A stretch of DNA of 64,000 nucleotides. It comes from Megalobrama amblycephala. Taxonomy: Eukaryota; Chordata; Actinopteri; Cypriniformes; Xenocyprididae. Position 1 is the first letter of the stretch, and the number at the start of each line of letters is the position of its first letter. The DNA lies in the NCBI RefSeq assembly GCF_018812025.1, contig NC_063051.1:6077896-6141895 (forward strand). The letters are read 5' to 3'. Made by a program: the position numbers and the translations under genes. Positions 1-13,600 of the stretch are shown piece by piece. Below the pieces are notes generated by a model. It did not search any database. It worked only from the letters and a program-made list of their open reading frames with translations, and was not told the origin of the DNA.

Positions 1-811
1 CATTTTATTTATTTATATATTAGGCATTTTATTAAGCCTAAGTGTTTGCAGCGACTGCTTGTCATCTGTAAGCCACAGAGCAAAAAAAGAATTGTTGGTT
101 TAATCTAAAAAAGTAAGTTACCTGGTTGCCTTAAAGTTTTTAATTAATTGAAATTAAAAACAATTAGAGTTAATACAATGAAGGCAATTGGTTTAATCAA
201 CAGAAACTCAAAATATTATGTTATCTGAACCACATTAATTATCTAAGTTGATTTGACAAAAGAAAAAATGTTGTGATAACAAATCATGAAAATATTGTTT
301 TACAGTGCAGTGACCAATTTTGCTATTTATAGATTTTGAGATTAAATTTTTAGAGGCAAACTCTAGTGACTCTGTTACCAAGATGATTAAAACATAAATG
401 AAATAAATTAATCCATATTCAAATATTCAACAAAACTTTTTTTGGCATGGAACAGATTTGTTTAAAAGTATCCACTTTAATTCCACAAGTCCTACCAAGA
501 ATTTCCTTTACGTTAACTATTTATGGATCTAAATGGATCAGTGTGATTTACATCACTGTTATGCTCCTCTGAGGAGCCACTACCGACACACGCTTATTGA
601 TATTTCCAACAAGAATGAATTAAATGACACAGTACACCATCACACCACAGGACTACTGGTAGTCTAAGCAGTTCCATAAGTGTGATGCACTTTATTATTT
701 ATTTATTTATTTGCGAGACCTAATAGTGATTGATAACCTAACTTATTTTTAATTTAAAAAACCTAGAATATCCCTTGTTTTCTTATTCTGTTCAACAATT
801 AAACTCATACA

Positions 812-844
<33 letters not shown>

Positions 845-3659
845 AAATATATATATACACCCTGAAATTTATGGTAAAAAAAATTCCCAGATCTTTTCAG
901 GTTTTTTTGTTTGTTTTTTTTTACTTTGACTTTTTTGACTATCTCGTATTTAGATTGAGACAATGTTTCCAGCTTTACAGAATGTCTGTATATTTTACAA
1001 CTTATAGGCCTAACCGTATATTTCATTAAGTGATATAATGTTAATATTCCTACATTAACTACCAAAATCTACCTTAAAATGTACCGATAACCACCACAAT
1101 GATCCAGGTGGCACAATAGAACATGATGAATCATCAGAGTTCATCACAAACGGCTTTTCAAAAAACATGGCTAATACCCGTAAAGACACAAACCCAAAAC
1201 ACTATCAGGGTAACACACACAACACTAAAATATTCCAATAAACAATAACTAAACAACATAAAATGTATAAAATGTAAAAATATAAAAAGAAACACAATTA
1301 TTCATAAATGTATAAACCTATTCAGTATTTTTCTGTAAAAATTACAAACATTAATTTTGACAATCTATTGAATTGATCCCACATTTTCAGTGCAAACCCT
1401 GTTCTTCTAAAATTTAACAAAATAATCTTTTCAGTTTTTACACAAATTGGACTCAGCTATGCCCAGATTTTTGTAAGAAAAAATTCTCAAATAAATATTT
1501 GTGAAGGTTACATTGTATCTTTTTAAGAGTCTTTCTAAAGAGTCATCTAAAGTAATTCATTGATAAAAATTACACTTTTAAATTATATATTTTTTATTTA
1601 AATTCCCTAAATTGTATGTTTTTATTCATAATCTCCTGTAATTTTTTTGTATATTTTTATTTTATATTGTAACGTTATATTTTTCATCCTTATTATTTAT
1701 TATGTATCTCTTATTATATAATTTATTCATTTATAATTGAATTTTCTCCATTACTATCTTTTATCTATCTTTAGTCATTCTTGATGAATTGTAGATAATC
1801 ACTGGTTATATGGATGTTAAGTTTGATTGTTGTAATTCTGGAGCCTATCAAAAATATATATTTTTAAAAGGTTACACACCTTCTTTCACTGACCATTTGT
1901 TTAAAAAAACAAATAACAGCAGCCCTATTTTGTACCCTGTTCATAGAAATTGCCAGGTCACAGATGCAAACCAGACAAAATAAACAAGTGAGCAGATTCA
2001 GCAACCCAAAGAATTCATACATATACTAAATATATATCATACTTATGCATATATTATAACTTTTATGCTTTCAACATCTTACAGTTAAAGTACAACACAT
2101 TTTTCAGTTAATCCCATGGTGTTTGAATTCCATGCTATTATATAAACCATGTGTATGAATATGATAGTCATTCAGAACCATGCTAACCGCATCAGTGTGT
2201 AGCTACTTTACTTTTATCAAAGGAATACACAACAAAACAAGGGTAAAAATCGACTATAACCTTAGAGAACAGCAGTTCCACTGAAAAACTGAAAACGTGC
2301 AATTCACACGAACCCTTACCACTGTCTCAAAGTGCTCCGCATCTCGAGTCACTGACCAACAGTGTACTATGCCAATGGATGCATATTGTTCGTGTATGTG
2401 TATAAGTGTGTGTGTATTCAGACACTGCGCATATGCGCATGCAGGAGTCTGTTGACACCTGCACTAATAATCTTCTAGGAACAGACAAGGAAACAACATG
2501 AATTGACTTAAAAAAGATGCATTTTCTATTTTAAATCGATGATATCTTACATGGACTCCTAACGCAGCACTGCATTGCCCACATCATGCATGAAAGCTTG
2601 TGGCACTGCAGAAGACTGTTACTACATTTAAATCAGTTCAGACACATCGACCGCTGACTTCGAGGAAAACTTAAAATAAAAGCAATACCTGATCGTCTGC
2701 TCCTATGGACGGATGTTCCTCTTCTGCCTCTTTATCTATCCGCAATTCTCTTTCGATGCAATAGTTGCGGGATCTACCCTGACGTCAAATAGCGACTGGA
2801 GGAGGCGTCTTTCATTTGACAATATAATGATACACACACTATGATACTATTCCCGAGTGCTATTCGCAGAACCCTATAGATTTAAATAAGCGATTAAGTT
2901 TTATAAGTAGATGAGGATGAAAACGCCTGTTAGACCACAATGTCATGACATTACCTTAACAAATTACATTCAATACATTAAATAAATAAATAAATAAATA
3001 TCCCCCCAAGAATCGTTTGAAGTACGTACATTTGTGTTATCTTTTTCCACTTTTTTATTTGCATTTTTTAATCTTGCATTTGCACATTTATATAATTTTT
3101 TTAAATTAATTAATTCATTAATTAAGTAGACGTGTTAAGTTTGTGGCCTAAAGCTCAAAAAATACAAATAATGGGTATATTTTCAATGTTATGCAGCATC
3201 TTGTTACAGTATTTGAGTCCTTGAAAGTAATTCATTAATTAATTAAAAATTATACTTTTAATTTTTTTTATTTGAATTGGATAGCCTCTATTTTTTTAGT
3301 TTTGCTTTTCTGTATTTTTTTAAATAGTCATATATATTTATTTTATACTGTCAAAGTATTATTTTTTATCCGTTATTCTTAATAGATTTTTTTTTTCTTT
3401 CAGCTCCATTACTATTTGGTCATCTTTAATTAATTGTAATCGTATTTAAAATAGATAAGCACTGGCTATGTATGCTAAGTTAGATTACGTTGTAATTTTG
3501 GAAAAAATAATAAATAAAAAAGAATACATACTGAATAAAATAATAAGCGAAAATAAAACATTAAATCTGTTGCAGATGCTAATTTTATCTCGAATGCTAT
3601 TTTTTATTTTATTTTAGAGAGTAGAAGAGAACATTTAAAGTATATTCCACATTTTCGGA
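1..3659. other. AT-rich intergenic flank upstream of pbrm1
   Basis: No coding exon with recognisable protein similarity is seen on either strand. The stretch is strongly AT-rich, with short simple repeats (TTTA/AAAT runs near 699-711, 819-845 and 2980-3000) and degenerate repeat copies. The only GC-richer, CpG-containing part is around 2540-2820, annotated separately as a possible minus-strand promoter and first exon. Confidence 0.6.
2691..2790 (-). promoter_or_regulatory. Possible promoter and noncoding first exon of a minus-strand gene leaving the window
   Basis: A local GC/CpG-richer island interrupts the AT-rich flank. It contains a cAMP-response-element-like core (tgacgtca, about 2779-2786). 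Read on the minus strand, the segment ends in cag followed by gtattgc, a plausible splice donor at about 2690. No start codon with a recognisable product is seen. PBRM1 and GNL3 are head-to-head neighbours in mammals, so a divergent neighbour is plausible, but nothing here identifies it. Inference only. Confidence 0.25.
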
Positions 3660-3813
3660 AGTGAGGAGGGGCTTCTTAAAATCACTTCCGGTTTCGTATG
3701 ACGAAGGAGGCGGGACTTTGTTAGCTATCCTACTTGCTGGCTAACAGTTGCAGCTCTGTTGCTACTGAAGGATAATTTCTAACTGCGCCAATAAAGTTGC
3801 GATTTTAATACGG
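3660..3813 (+). promoter_or_regulatory. pbrm1: pbrm1 promoter and noncoding first exon
   Basis: Housekeeping-type promoter. An ETS-like acttccgg site near 3684 and a gaggcggg GC-rich site near 3706 lie in a CpG-richer patch without a clear TATA box. A noncoding exon is predicted to end at 3813 (acgg|gtatgtc donor) and to join the acceptor at 4529-4530. The transcription start, probably 3700-3780, cannot be fixed from sequence. Confidence 0.5.
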
Positions 3814-4604
3814 GTATGTCAGTGTATTCCTAAAGCCTTTTGTTCCCGAATACCTTTATTAACCTCCGCAAGATTAATATAAGAAACAGAAGTGCGCTTT
3901 TCTGAGAAGTGAGTGAGTAGGAGAGCACACCGCGAGACCGCTCTTTTGTTTGACTGAAACACGGAGCGTCGATTGGCTGTTGGCGTTTAGGGATTGTTTA
4001 CCGGAAGATTAGCACGCGGCTAAGTATGCTATTCCACACAACACTGTAGATGCATATAGCTCAAAGCATAAGAGCTTCCGTTATAGTCTGACTTAAAGCT
4101 GGTATAAAAGAACGCATATATGGGTGATTAGTTAACACCCATACCTTCCTTTGTCCTCCCTTAAGCAGGTCAACTGTAGTTTGTTTAGGACTAGTAGCTC
4201 GTATAGATATTGTAAACAACATTTTGTATGGGAAAATGATATATGGTGAGCTACAAAATCTTCAGTTAATTATGTTAGTAATGTAGTGGCATATAATACC
4301 ATCTTTAAAATCTTGAAAAGATTTCCTAATTATGTTTACTCTAAAGTATTACATTCTCTTTGAGCAATTCACGGTTGTCACATTCAAATGTCAGGACGTT
4401 TTTGATCTTACTGGTGTTCACTAAAAAGTATAATCATGTAAATGTATAGATACTAAGGATTGCTGACTGGCATACAAATGGAAATCATCTCCATAAAATG
4501 ATTTTTTTTTTTTTTGAAGATCTCTATCAGGGATGTATATTCATAAAAGTGGTGGAAGCCCTGTGTCTAAAAGGATGTTTGGGTCATCAACAGGTACCGT
4601 TTCA

Positions 4605-7600
4605 ATGGGCTCCAAGAGAAGACGAGCCACCTCTCCCTCCAGCAGTGCCAGCGGAGGAGACTTTGATGATGCCACCTCATCCACCCCAGTCAGTGGATGG
4701 AAGAGGAGGAGAGCTTCTTCCACTGCACCTTCTGTTGATCAAGTGAGTGCATGGGGTTTAGTATATTCAAACTATTTGCTTTGGCACACAGTTTAGATCA
4801 CAACGCCGATCTTGTCAGTTTTTTGACTTTGACTTTGTTTCATCTTCAGATTGCTGTGTGCCATGAATTGTACAACACTGTCAGAGATTACAAAGACGAC
4901 CAAGGCAGACAGATCTGCGAGCTCTTTGTTCGTGTACCAAAGAGGAGGTACAAGTATATTCCTTGTCTTTGAATGTACTCTGCCAGTCAAATGTCTGGAC
5001 ACACCTACATTTTTTTAAAATTGGAGTAAGTCATAAAACTGAATGCTGGCAGTTGATAGCTGCTTTTACTTCACTGTCTGATCCCCTTCAAAAAAAAAAA
5101 AAACATGTTCGTAACTTGAAATGAAATAAAATTTAAAGGGATAGTTCTCCCAAAAATTATACCAGTAAGTAATTGTCCTTAGTAAGTAATTTTTTGGGCT
5201 TCAAAATCTCAGCCCCCATTCACTACCATTATAAAGCTTGGAAGAGCCAGTATATTTTTAAATATATCTCCGATTGTGCTTGTCTGAAAGAAGATGGTCA
5301 TATACACCTAGGGTTGCTTGAGTGTGAGTAAATCATGGGACAATTTTCATTTTTGGGTGAACTAACCCTATAGCTGAAATAAAATTTTTAATTATATTTC
5401 TCATTTACCTTCAGTTTAACTTGATGTAATAAAAGAACTTAAACTGAAGTAAAAATGTAAAACTATAGAGATATTAAAAACGCTAATAAAGTATGACAAA
5501 ACAAAATTAAATTGCTAAAACTTTAAAATTAAAATTAAAACAAAATATAAAAATAAAAACTAATTTTAAAATATTAAAAAACAAATAAAGTATCTCATTG
5601 ATACTAAAATAACACTGGACCAACTTGTCCATCTTACAAAATAATACTTGAAAAATCATTTTGTGAAGGCGTTCATTCTGTTTAATTGTTTTTAAAATGA
5701 ATTTTACAATGTAATGAATAAACCGTACTGAGTTTAATGCATGCAATATACTCTAACTTGCGCCTCAACCTCTCTTCCTCTTTTTCTTGTTTTAGGAATC
5801 AGCCTGACTATTATGAAATAGTAAGCCAGCCCATAGACATGATGAAGATACAACAGAAGCTCAGGGCAGAAGAATACCAGGATGTAGAGCAGTTCTCAGC
5901 TGACTTTCACCTGCTTATTAATAATGCCAAAGCTTACTATCAGGTGTGTTTTCATTTGCATATTTAAGTACATTCAACAATTTTCTGACACATGAATCAG
6001 CGCACTCTGTCCGTTGTTTTAGACTGCTGATTAGCCGTGGATGCATTCCTCGTGTAAAAGCGTTCAGCATCACAGCCACCGTTAACTGCTAACATACCTG
6101 TGGGTCTCTTACAACAGGCTGACAGTGCAGAGTACAGAGCTGCCTGTAGGCTTTTGAATGTCTTCCTGTCCACCAAGAACGAACTGCTACAGGGAGGGGA
6201 AGGAGAGGATGTCGATGATGATGAGGAAGGGGAAGATGTGGACAACCCAAGTTCTTCCATGGAGGAGGAGGTAAAGGAAATTGACAGATTTTTCCTGTTT
6301 GTGGATGTTTAGTAGTTTTATTTCTGTGCACATCTAGACTGATATCATTTCTTTCACCTTTATACGTCTTTGCTCAACAGAGACCACCAAGCTATCTAAA
6401 AGCCATACTGGAGCAACTCTTGGAGGCCATTGTGTCATGCACCGATTCCTCAGGGAGGCTTGTTAGTGAGCTCTTCCAAAAACTTCCCTCCAAATTGGTA
6501 AGACCCAAGTTTGTGCAACAATCATGCCAGACTAGTTTTTAACTTTAATCAAAACTGACTTAATGGGATAGTTTACCCAAAAATGTTGTCATCATTTACT
6601 CACCCCAGCCCCGAGTTGTTCCAAACCTGTAAGAATTTCTTTGTTCTGCTAAACACAAAAGAAAAAAAATTGGAAGAATGTTTGTAACTCCCATTGACTA
6701 CCATAGTATTTTTTTTCCCTACTATGGTAGTCAATGGGGGACAAGATCTGCTTAGTTACAGACATTCCTGAAATGATGACAAATTTCATTTTTGGGTAAA
6801 CTATCCCGTTAAGTCTATCCTTTTACGTTAAGTGTAGTTTACTTTCATTGATTAATTTCTTCTTTTGCCCATTCCTTCCTTTCCAGCATTATCCAGACTA
6901 CTATGCTGTAATAAAAGAACCAATAGATCTGCGCACTGTGGCTCAGAGGATACAGGTATGTGAGGCTTTGAAAGCATATTAGTGCTCTTTAGCAATGGAA
7001 ATGTGCAGTGGTGCAAATTATAATAATTTCAATCGTGACATTACTGTCAGAGACTGTTTATGTAATATATCTGTCATAATTGTATGTAATAATATGCAGT
7101 AAATTAATATTCTAACATTTTGGTATCTTTATAATGGTAATGTTTTATTCTGTTGTAGGCGGGACACTACAAATCCATCAGTGCCATGGCCAAGGACATT
7201 GATCTTTTGACGAAAAATGCCAAAACCTACAATGAGCCAGGCTCACAGGTTTTCAAGGTTTGTGTTCTTGTGTACCCTTGTTTTCTATCCATCACATTCA
7301 TTGAGCTCATTTTTATATAACAGTCTCATTTTTATCTTTCTAAAGGATGCAAACACAATTAAGAAGGTATTTTCCCAGAGAAAGACAGAGATTGAACAGG
7401 CTGAACCCACTAAATCCAGCCTCCGTATTAGGTATGTCCTATTTTTGTAAACTGGTTGTTCTGAAGAAGCATTTTTTTAGTCTCTAACACATTTTGCATG
7501 TGTTTTGCTAGAAACCGGAGGTCTGCTCAGGGTGACCGCCTGTCTGCCATCACTATGGCTCTTCAGGCTGGATCTGAAAGTGATGAAGACTCCATTCTCA

Positions 7601-10600
7601 CAGGTACGTATCCGTATTTTCCCTTTGAAGTCCATTTTCTAAGATTACCTTATTGCAATCTATCTGAGACAACCTGCCAACTCTACTTATGCAAAAATAC
7701 ATTGGCAAGGTCCGCAACTGAATATATCTTGAAGGATTGTTCTTTGAAGTACCTTTGTCTGTTCTTATACTCTGTCTCAGGCACTGTCCGTTTTGACACT
7801 GGAGAAACGGAGGCTGACTGTGGTCTGAGTGCAAGTGACCCAATCCTCCAGTTGTATCAGTCAGTGCGAGGAGCACGAAGTGTTCAGGGGCAGCTTCTTG
7901 CTGAACCGTTCCTCCAACTGCCTGTGAGAAGGGAATACCCAGACTACTACCATCAGATCAAAAACCCCATCTCCCTACAACAGATCAGGTGTGGATAACA
8001 CACATGGTATATCTGTTTATTTGAATCTTAAAGGTTAAAAAAGTAAAGTTTACACACACTTTCCATGTTTTACATTTCTTATAGGGATAAAATGAAGAAT
8101 GGAGATTATGATGGAGTCGAGCAGATTGAGGCTGACCTTACCCTAATGTTTGAGAATGCTAAACGCTACAACATGCCCAACTCCACCATATACAAACGTG
8201 CTCAGAGGTTACAGCAAATAATTCAGGTCAGTCTGCTTTGATAACTACAGTTCTGTTCCATAACCTAATGAGCTAACTGAGGAATGAGAAAATGAGGATT
8301 AATTCTTTGGGTTGAATTTATGTTCTAGCAAAAGAAAAGAGAGAATCGAGATGACGATGAAGGAGATGTTTCTACTGCAAATTCTGATGTAGGAAGTAGT
8401 AAAAGGAAAAGGTGATTTAAAAAAAAAAAAAAAAAATGTACATCAATTGTATTTTCATCAATATGACTTGCAATCAGTAATGAAAAGTCCTTTTAACATT
8501 ATTTTCTTTTTGCTGCCATAATCTGGTCCTGACAGCCACAAGAAGAACACCAAGAAAAACCGAATGAAGACTCTGTATTCTGCAGTGACTGAGGCACGTG
8601 AGCCAGGCACCGGACGGCGCCTCTGTGAACTCTTCATGGTGAAGCCCTCTAAGAAGGACTACCCAGACTACTACCAGATCATCCAAGATCCAATGGACCT
8701 GCGTACCATCGAGAACAATATCCGCACTGAGCGTTATAATAATGAGGATGCACTTATGGATGACATGAAGCTTATGTTTCGCAATGCCCGCCACTATAAT
8801 GAGGAGGGATCTCAGGTGGGCATTATGACTTTACTTAAACTAAATGCTTTTCAGTTTAAATACACTACCAATCTAAAGTTTGGGGTCAGTATGATTTTTT
8901 TTTTATGAAAGAAATTAATACTTTTATACAACAACAATGCATTCATTTGATCAAAAGTGACAGTAAAGACATTTTTAGTGTTACAAAAAAACTATTTTAA
9001 ATCAATTAAATTCACATTTATTTGTGTAATGCTTTTCACATTGCTGTTCTTTTGAACTTTCTATTCATCAGAAAAATCTGAACAAAGTATATCACAGTTT
9101 TCCAATATTCTAAATATTCAGCAGCATAACTTATTTCAACAATGATAATAATAAGAAATGTTTCTTGAGCAGCAAATCAGCATATTAGGTTTATTTCTGA
9201 AGGATCATGTGACATTTAAGACTGGCGTAATGATGCTGAAAATTGAGCTTTGACATCACAGGAATAAATTACATTTTAAAATAAAAGAGTTATTTGAGAT
9301 TCTAATAAAATTTCACAATATTACTGTTTTTTACCGTATTTTTGATCAAATAAATGCAGCATTGGTGAGCAGAAGAGACTTCTTTAAAAACTAAAAAATC
9401 ATAACTACTCCAATCATTTGTATGGCAGAACAATATTAAGGGTGCAGGTGTTAAAGGAAGAGTTGATCCAAAAAATAATATTGTGTCATTATTTACTCAT
9501 GTGGGTTTAAACCCAAATGTAGTCCTAAAATCTAAAAGACCTAATAATTTAAAGTTTATCTTTGTCATTATTTATTTTTTTTACCCGCAGGTTTATAATG
9601 ATGCAAATATCTTGGAGAAGATTGTTAAGGATAAACAGAAAGAGCTTGGCCCTCCCCCAGAGGAAGATGACGTTGGCTCTCCTAAACTCAAGCTTCGTAT
9701 GTGAAAAAATTGGACACTTTAATGCAAATACATTAATGGAGACACACATTTTAGATTTAACTTTTTTTTTTTTTTTACATTTATTTTTTTACTAAATGCC
9801 TCTCTTTTTTACAGGCCGTAGTGGAGTTGCAGCCTCCCCTAAAAAAGCTCGTACCCAGACCACACCACTCCAGCAGAAGCTTACTGATCTCTACGAAGCC
9901 GTGCGCAATTTCACAGACAATCGTGGCCGACGTCTCAGCACTGTTTTCTTGCGTCTGCCATCACGTTCTGAGCTGCCTGACTATTATGCTGCCATTAAGC
10001 GTCCCATTGACATGGAGCGTATACGCAGCTACATGGTACAGGGGCGCTACCAAGATGTCGACTCATTGGCAGAAGATTTCATCCTTATGTTCAACAACGC
10101 CTGCACTTACAATGAGCCTGAGTCTCTAATATACCGTGATGCGCTGCTGCTCCATCGAGCCTTTCTGGAAGCCCGTCGACGGATTGAAGATGAAGAGGAT
10201 GGAGATGAAGTTGGACTGGGTGGTTTGTCGGTTGCCTCTCTCGTGCGTGAGCTCATCCGTAACCTCTTCGTTTCAATGATGGGGCACCAGGATGATGAGG
10301 GCCGTTGCTATAGTGACTCTTTGGCGGAAGTGCCCGCCATCGACCCTGCTAACCCGGAGGACCCGCCCCTCAATTTAGACATTATTCGTAATAATGTGGA
10401 TCGCGGGCGCTACCGGAGACTGGACGTGTTTCAGGAGCATGTGTTTGAGGTGCTGGAGAAAGCAAGACGTCTTAACCGGTAAGCAGTGAAGAGTGTGAAA
10501 ATTAGCTTTTCTCGTCTTCAATAAAGAAATAATTCTGTCCTGATTCATTCAGTCCCGAACTGTATGAATGTCTTTCTTTCTGTAGAATTCAAAACATGCC

Positions 10601-13600
10601 ACTTTCTTTAAAATTAATGGGATTAGGCTTTAAAAATGACCAAAAACACCATGAAAGTATCAAAAGGCTCCGTATGTCTTGTGTGCTATCTGCCGAGTTT
10701 TTGAATCTATGCGATTGCTAGCTTTGCATTTGGTAAAAGTCTTCCTTTCTGTCTTATCTTTCTTAAACATCACTCCATCACTCCAATTCAGTAGTAAGTC
10801 ATATCAGACCCTCTTTATGGGATGTTTATGGTGCATTTTCATTCATTTTCAAAATTTCATTATGTGGAAAACGGTTGCCTGGACTTTCTGCAAAATTACT
10901 CTGTTCATGATCCATGGAAAAAAGATAATCATGTTTGGAATGACATGAGATTGAGTACATGATGAGAAAATCTTCATCAATAGTTCCTTTTAAGCTCCAT
11001 TCACTTGAATAGAATGGAGTCCACATGAATAGAACTTTAGAGAAGGTAATCTGAGAATTCATTGTTTTCAGGACCGATTCTGAGATCTTTGAGGATTCTG
11101 TGGAGTTGCAGTATTTCTTTGTGAAGATCCGTGACGAGCTATGCAAGAATGGCGAAATCTTGCTTACCCCAGCACTGAGCTACACATCCAAACATCTGCA
11201 TGCGGACATAGATCAAGAGAAGCGAGAAAAACTGCCCCAAGAAATTGAGGAAGACCGGCTGAAACGGGAAGAAGACAAAAAAGGTTTCCAAAATTGCTCC
11301 TAGCATTTTTAAAGTTATGCATGTAACACCCTAGGATACCTTTTAAAGTCTTGCTGCTAAAAATGACTCTCTAATATAGAAGTGTAGTAATGTGTACTTT
11401 GCTTTTATAATTTTTAGCTCTTCCAGAGGAGGACAAAGTAGAGGGTCCTGGAGGAAGCCAGTGGCCGTCAGGTCCTCAAAGCTCATACAGCCAGGACTGC
11501 AGTTTTGAGAACAACACCTACAGCGTGGGAGACTGTGTATATGTTCAGCCTTCAGAAGCGAATTTGCAGCCCCACATTGTCTGCATTGAGAAACTCTGGA
11601 AGGATGAAGCTGGTGTGCACATCCTCACTTTTTCTTTATTGCTGCTAATGTATCATCTCTATTTGCTGTCAACTTCTGTTCAAAGTTTTTTTTTTTTTTT
11701 TTTGCATTAACCATTGGATGTGTTTGTTTTCTGCAGGTGAGCAGTGGATGTATGGATGTTGGTTTTATCGTCCAGGAGAAACTTTTCATCTGGCCACTCG
11801 TAAGTTCCTGGAAAAGGAGGTATTCAAGAGCGACTATTACAGCCGTGTGCCTTTCAGCAAGATCTTGGGGAAATGTGTTGTGTTATTTGTCAAGGTGAGT
11901 AACATGAGGCACATTCATAATATGTTTTAGATAGATTAATAATAAGTTTATATGACCAAGAGATTCACAAAATACAGCCACATGAGGCTCACAAGCTCTT
12001 GAAGTATGTTGCATTTAAGTCTCTTAAATGTGGGATTTTTTTTTTTTTTTTTTTAAGGAGTATTTTAAGTTGCAACCAGAAGGCTTTAAACCTGAAGACG
12101 TCTATGTCTGTGAATCACGCTACACTGCCAGGACCAAAACCTTTAAGAAGATCAAGATATGGTCAATGCCGCCAAACTCTGTCAAACTAGTCTCTCGGGA
12201 GGTTCCTTTACCTGTAGTCAGAGTTGCCTCCATGTTTGTCAGTGCAAAGGACAAAGTGGCTGATCTTCCTGATGGAGAGAGTGGTGGCTTCGTTGAGAAG
12301 GTATGAAGGATTGATTTTGAGTACAGTTCTTATTTAATTTTAATTTAGCATGTAACATTTTTTTGAACAAATTCTCTCTGCAGGAGCGAGAAGATGTTCC
12401 AGTTGAAGTGGCCAATGGGGAGCCAGGTTACCAGTACTTTGAACAGCTTCGCTACAATGACATGTGGCTTAAAGTGGGCGACTGTGTCTACATACGTTCC
12501 CATGGGCTGGTGCGACCACGAGTTGGCAGGTGGGCAAAATCATGCTTATTTTACCCAAATAACTTATGAAAGTACTCATTAACCAGAAAGCTTTGACAGT
12601 AAAATAAGTCTACGGCAATAGATTGAGTTGTTATGGTTGATATGGACAGGATCGAGAAGATGTGGCTGCGGGATGGAGCAGCATTCTTCTTTGGACCCAT
12701 CTTCATCCACCCTGAGGAAACAGAACATGAGCCAACAAAGATGTTCTACAAACGTGAGGTGTTCCTCAGCAACCTGGAGGAGACCTGTCCTATGACCTGC
12801 ATCTTGGGTATGGGCACTGAGTGAATCAATTCAATGTAATTATAATGAAATCCTAGTTTTATATCAGATTGCTGTCCGTCCACAACACATAGCCCACCAA
12901 ACTGTGGGTGTTCAAGCTGTGATAAAGAAATTTTGCCAACCATTCTTGTCACATGCTGGTGCCTCTGGGATCATTATCATACTGAGAGACTTTTCATTTC
13001 ACAAAGACACTGGAAATACAATTAAGACCTACTTCTTGTGGATGTCTTCAGTGATTTTATGGCGTAAGACTAGCCACCTCAGAACTCTAAACGCATAATT
13101 GAAGCAGTGTGGGATTGCTTGACTTGAGAAAAGAACAAAAAGTAGCCAAGGGAAATAAATTATAGCAGTTCCAGTAGCAAATTTATCATGTTGAAACTTA
13201 TAAGACTGTGCTTGCCCACACACAGGATTTATACAGCTGATTAAATGCTTGAACATTTTAATTTTAATTCCTCTGTTCCCTACCTTTTCTCTGAAACTTA
13301 TCTATTTGAAAAACACACTATTGGCCAAGTTTTAAATCTTTGTCTTTTTTTCTCAGGGAAATGTGTGGTCTCTTCTTTTAAGGACTTCCTGTCCTGCAGG
13401 CCAACTGAGTGTCCAGAGGAAGATGTGCTCCTGTTTGAGAGTCGCTACATTGAGAGTGAAAAGCAGATGAAAAAGTTTAAAGCACTTAAACGCTTCTCCC
13501 TCTCAGCCAAAGTGGTTGATGATGAGATCTTCTACTTTAGGTGCATTTTACTTTTCTATCCTTCTTTTAGTGGGAAGTATTGCACACGTTTATAGAATAT

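Noticed and set aside
4533..4604. Upstream in-frame ATG of pbrm1 as the main start
   Set aside because: The MGSKRRR start matches human; the added 24 residues have no known counterpart, though a fish-specific longer N-terminus cannot be excluded.
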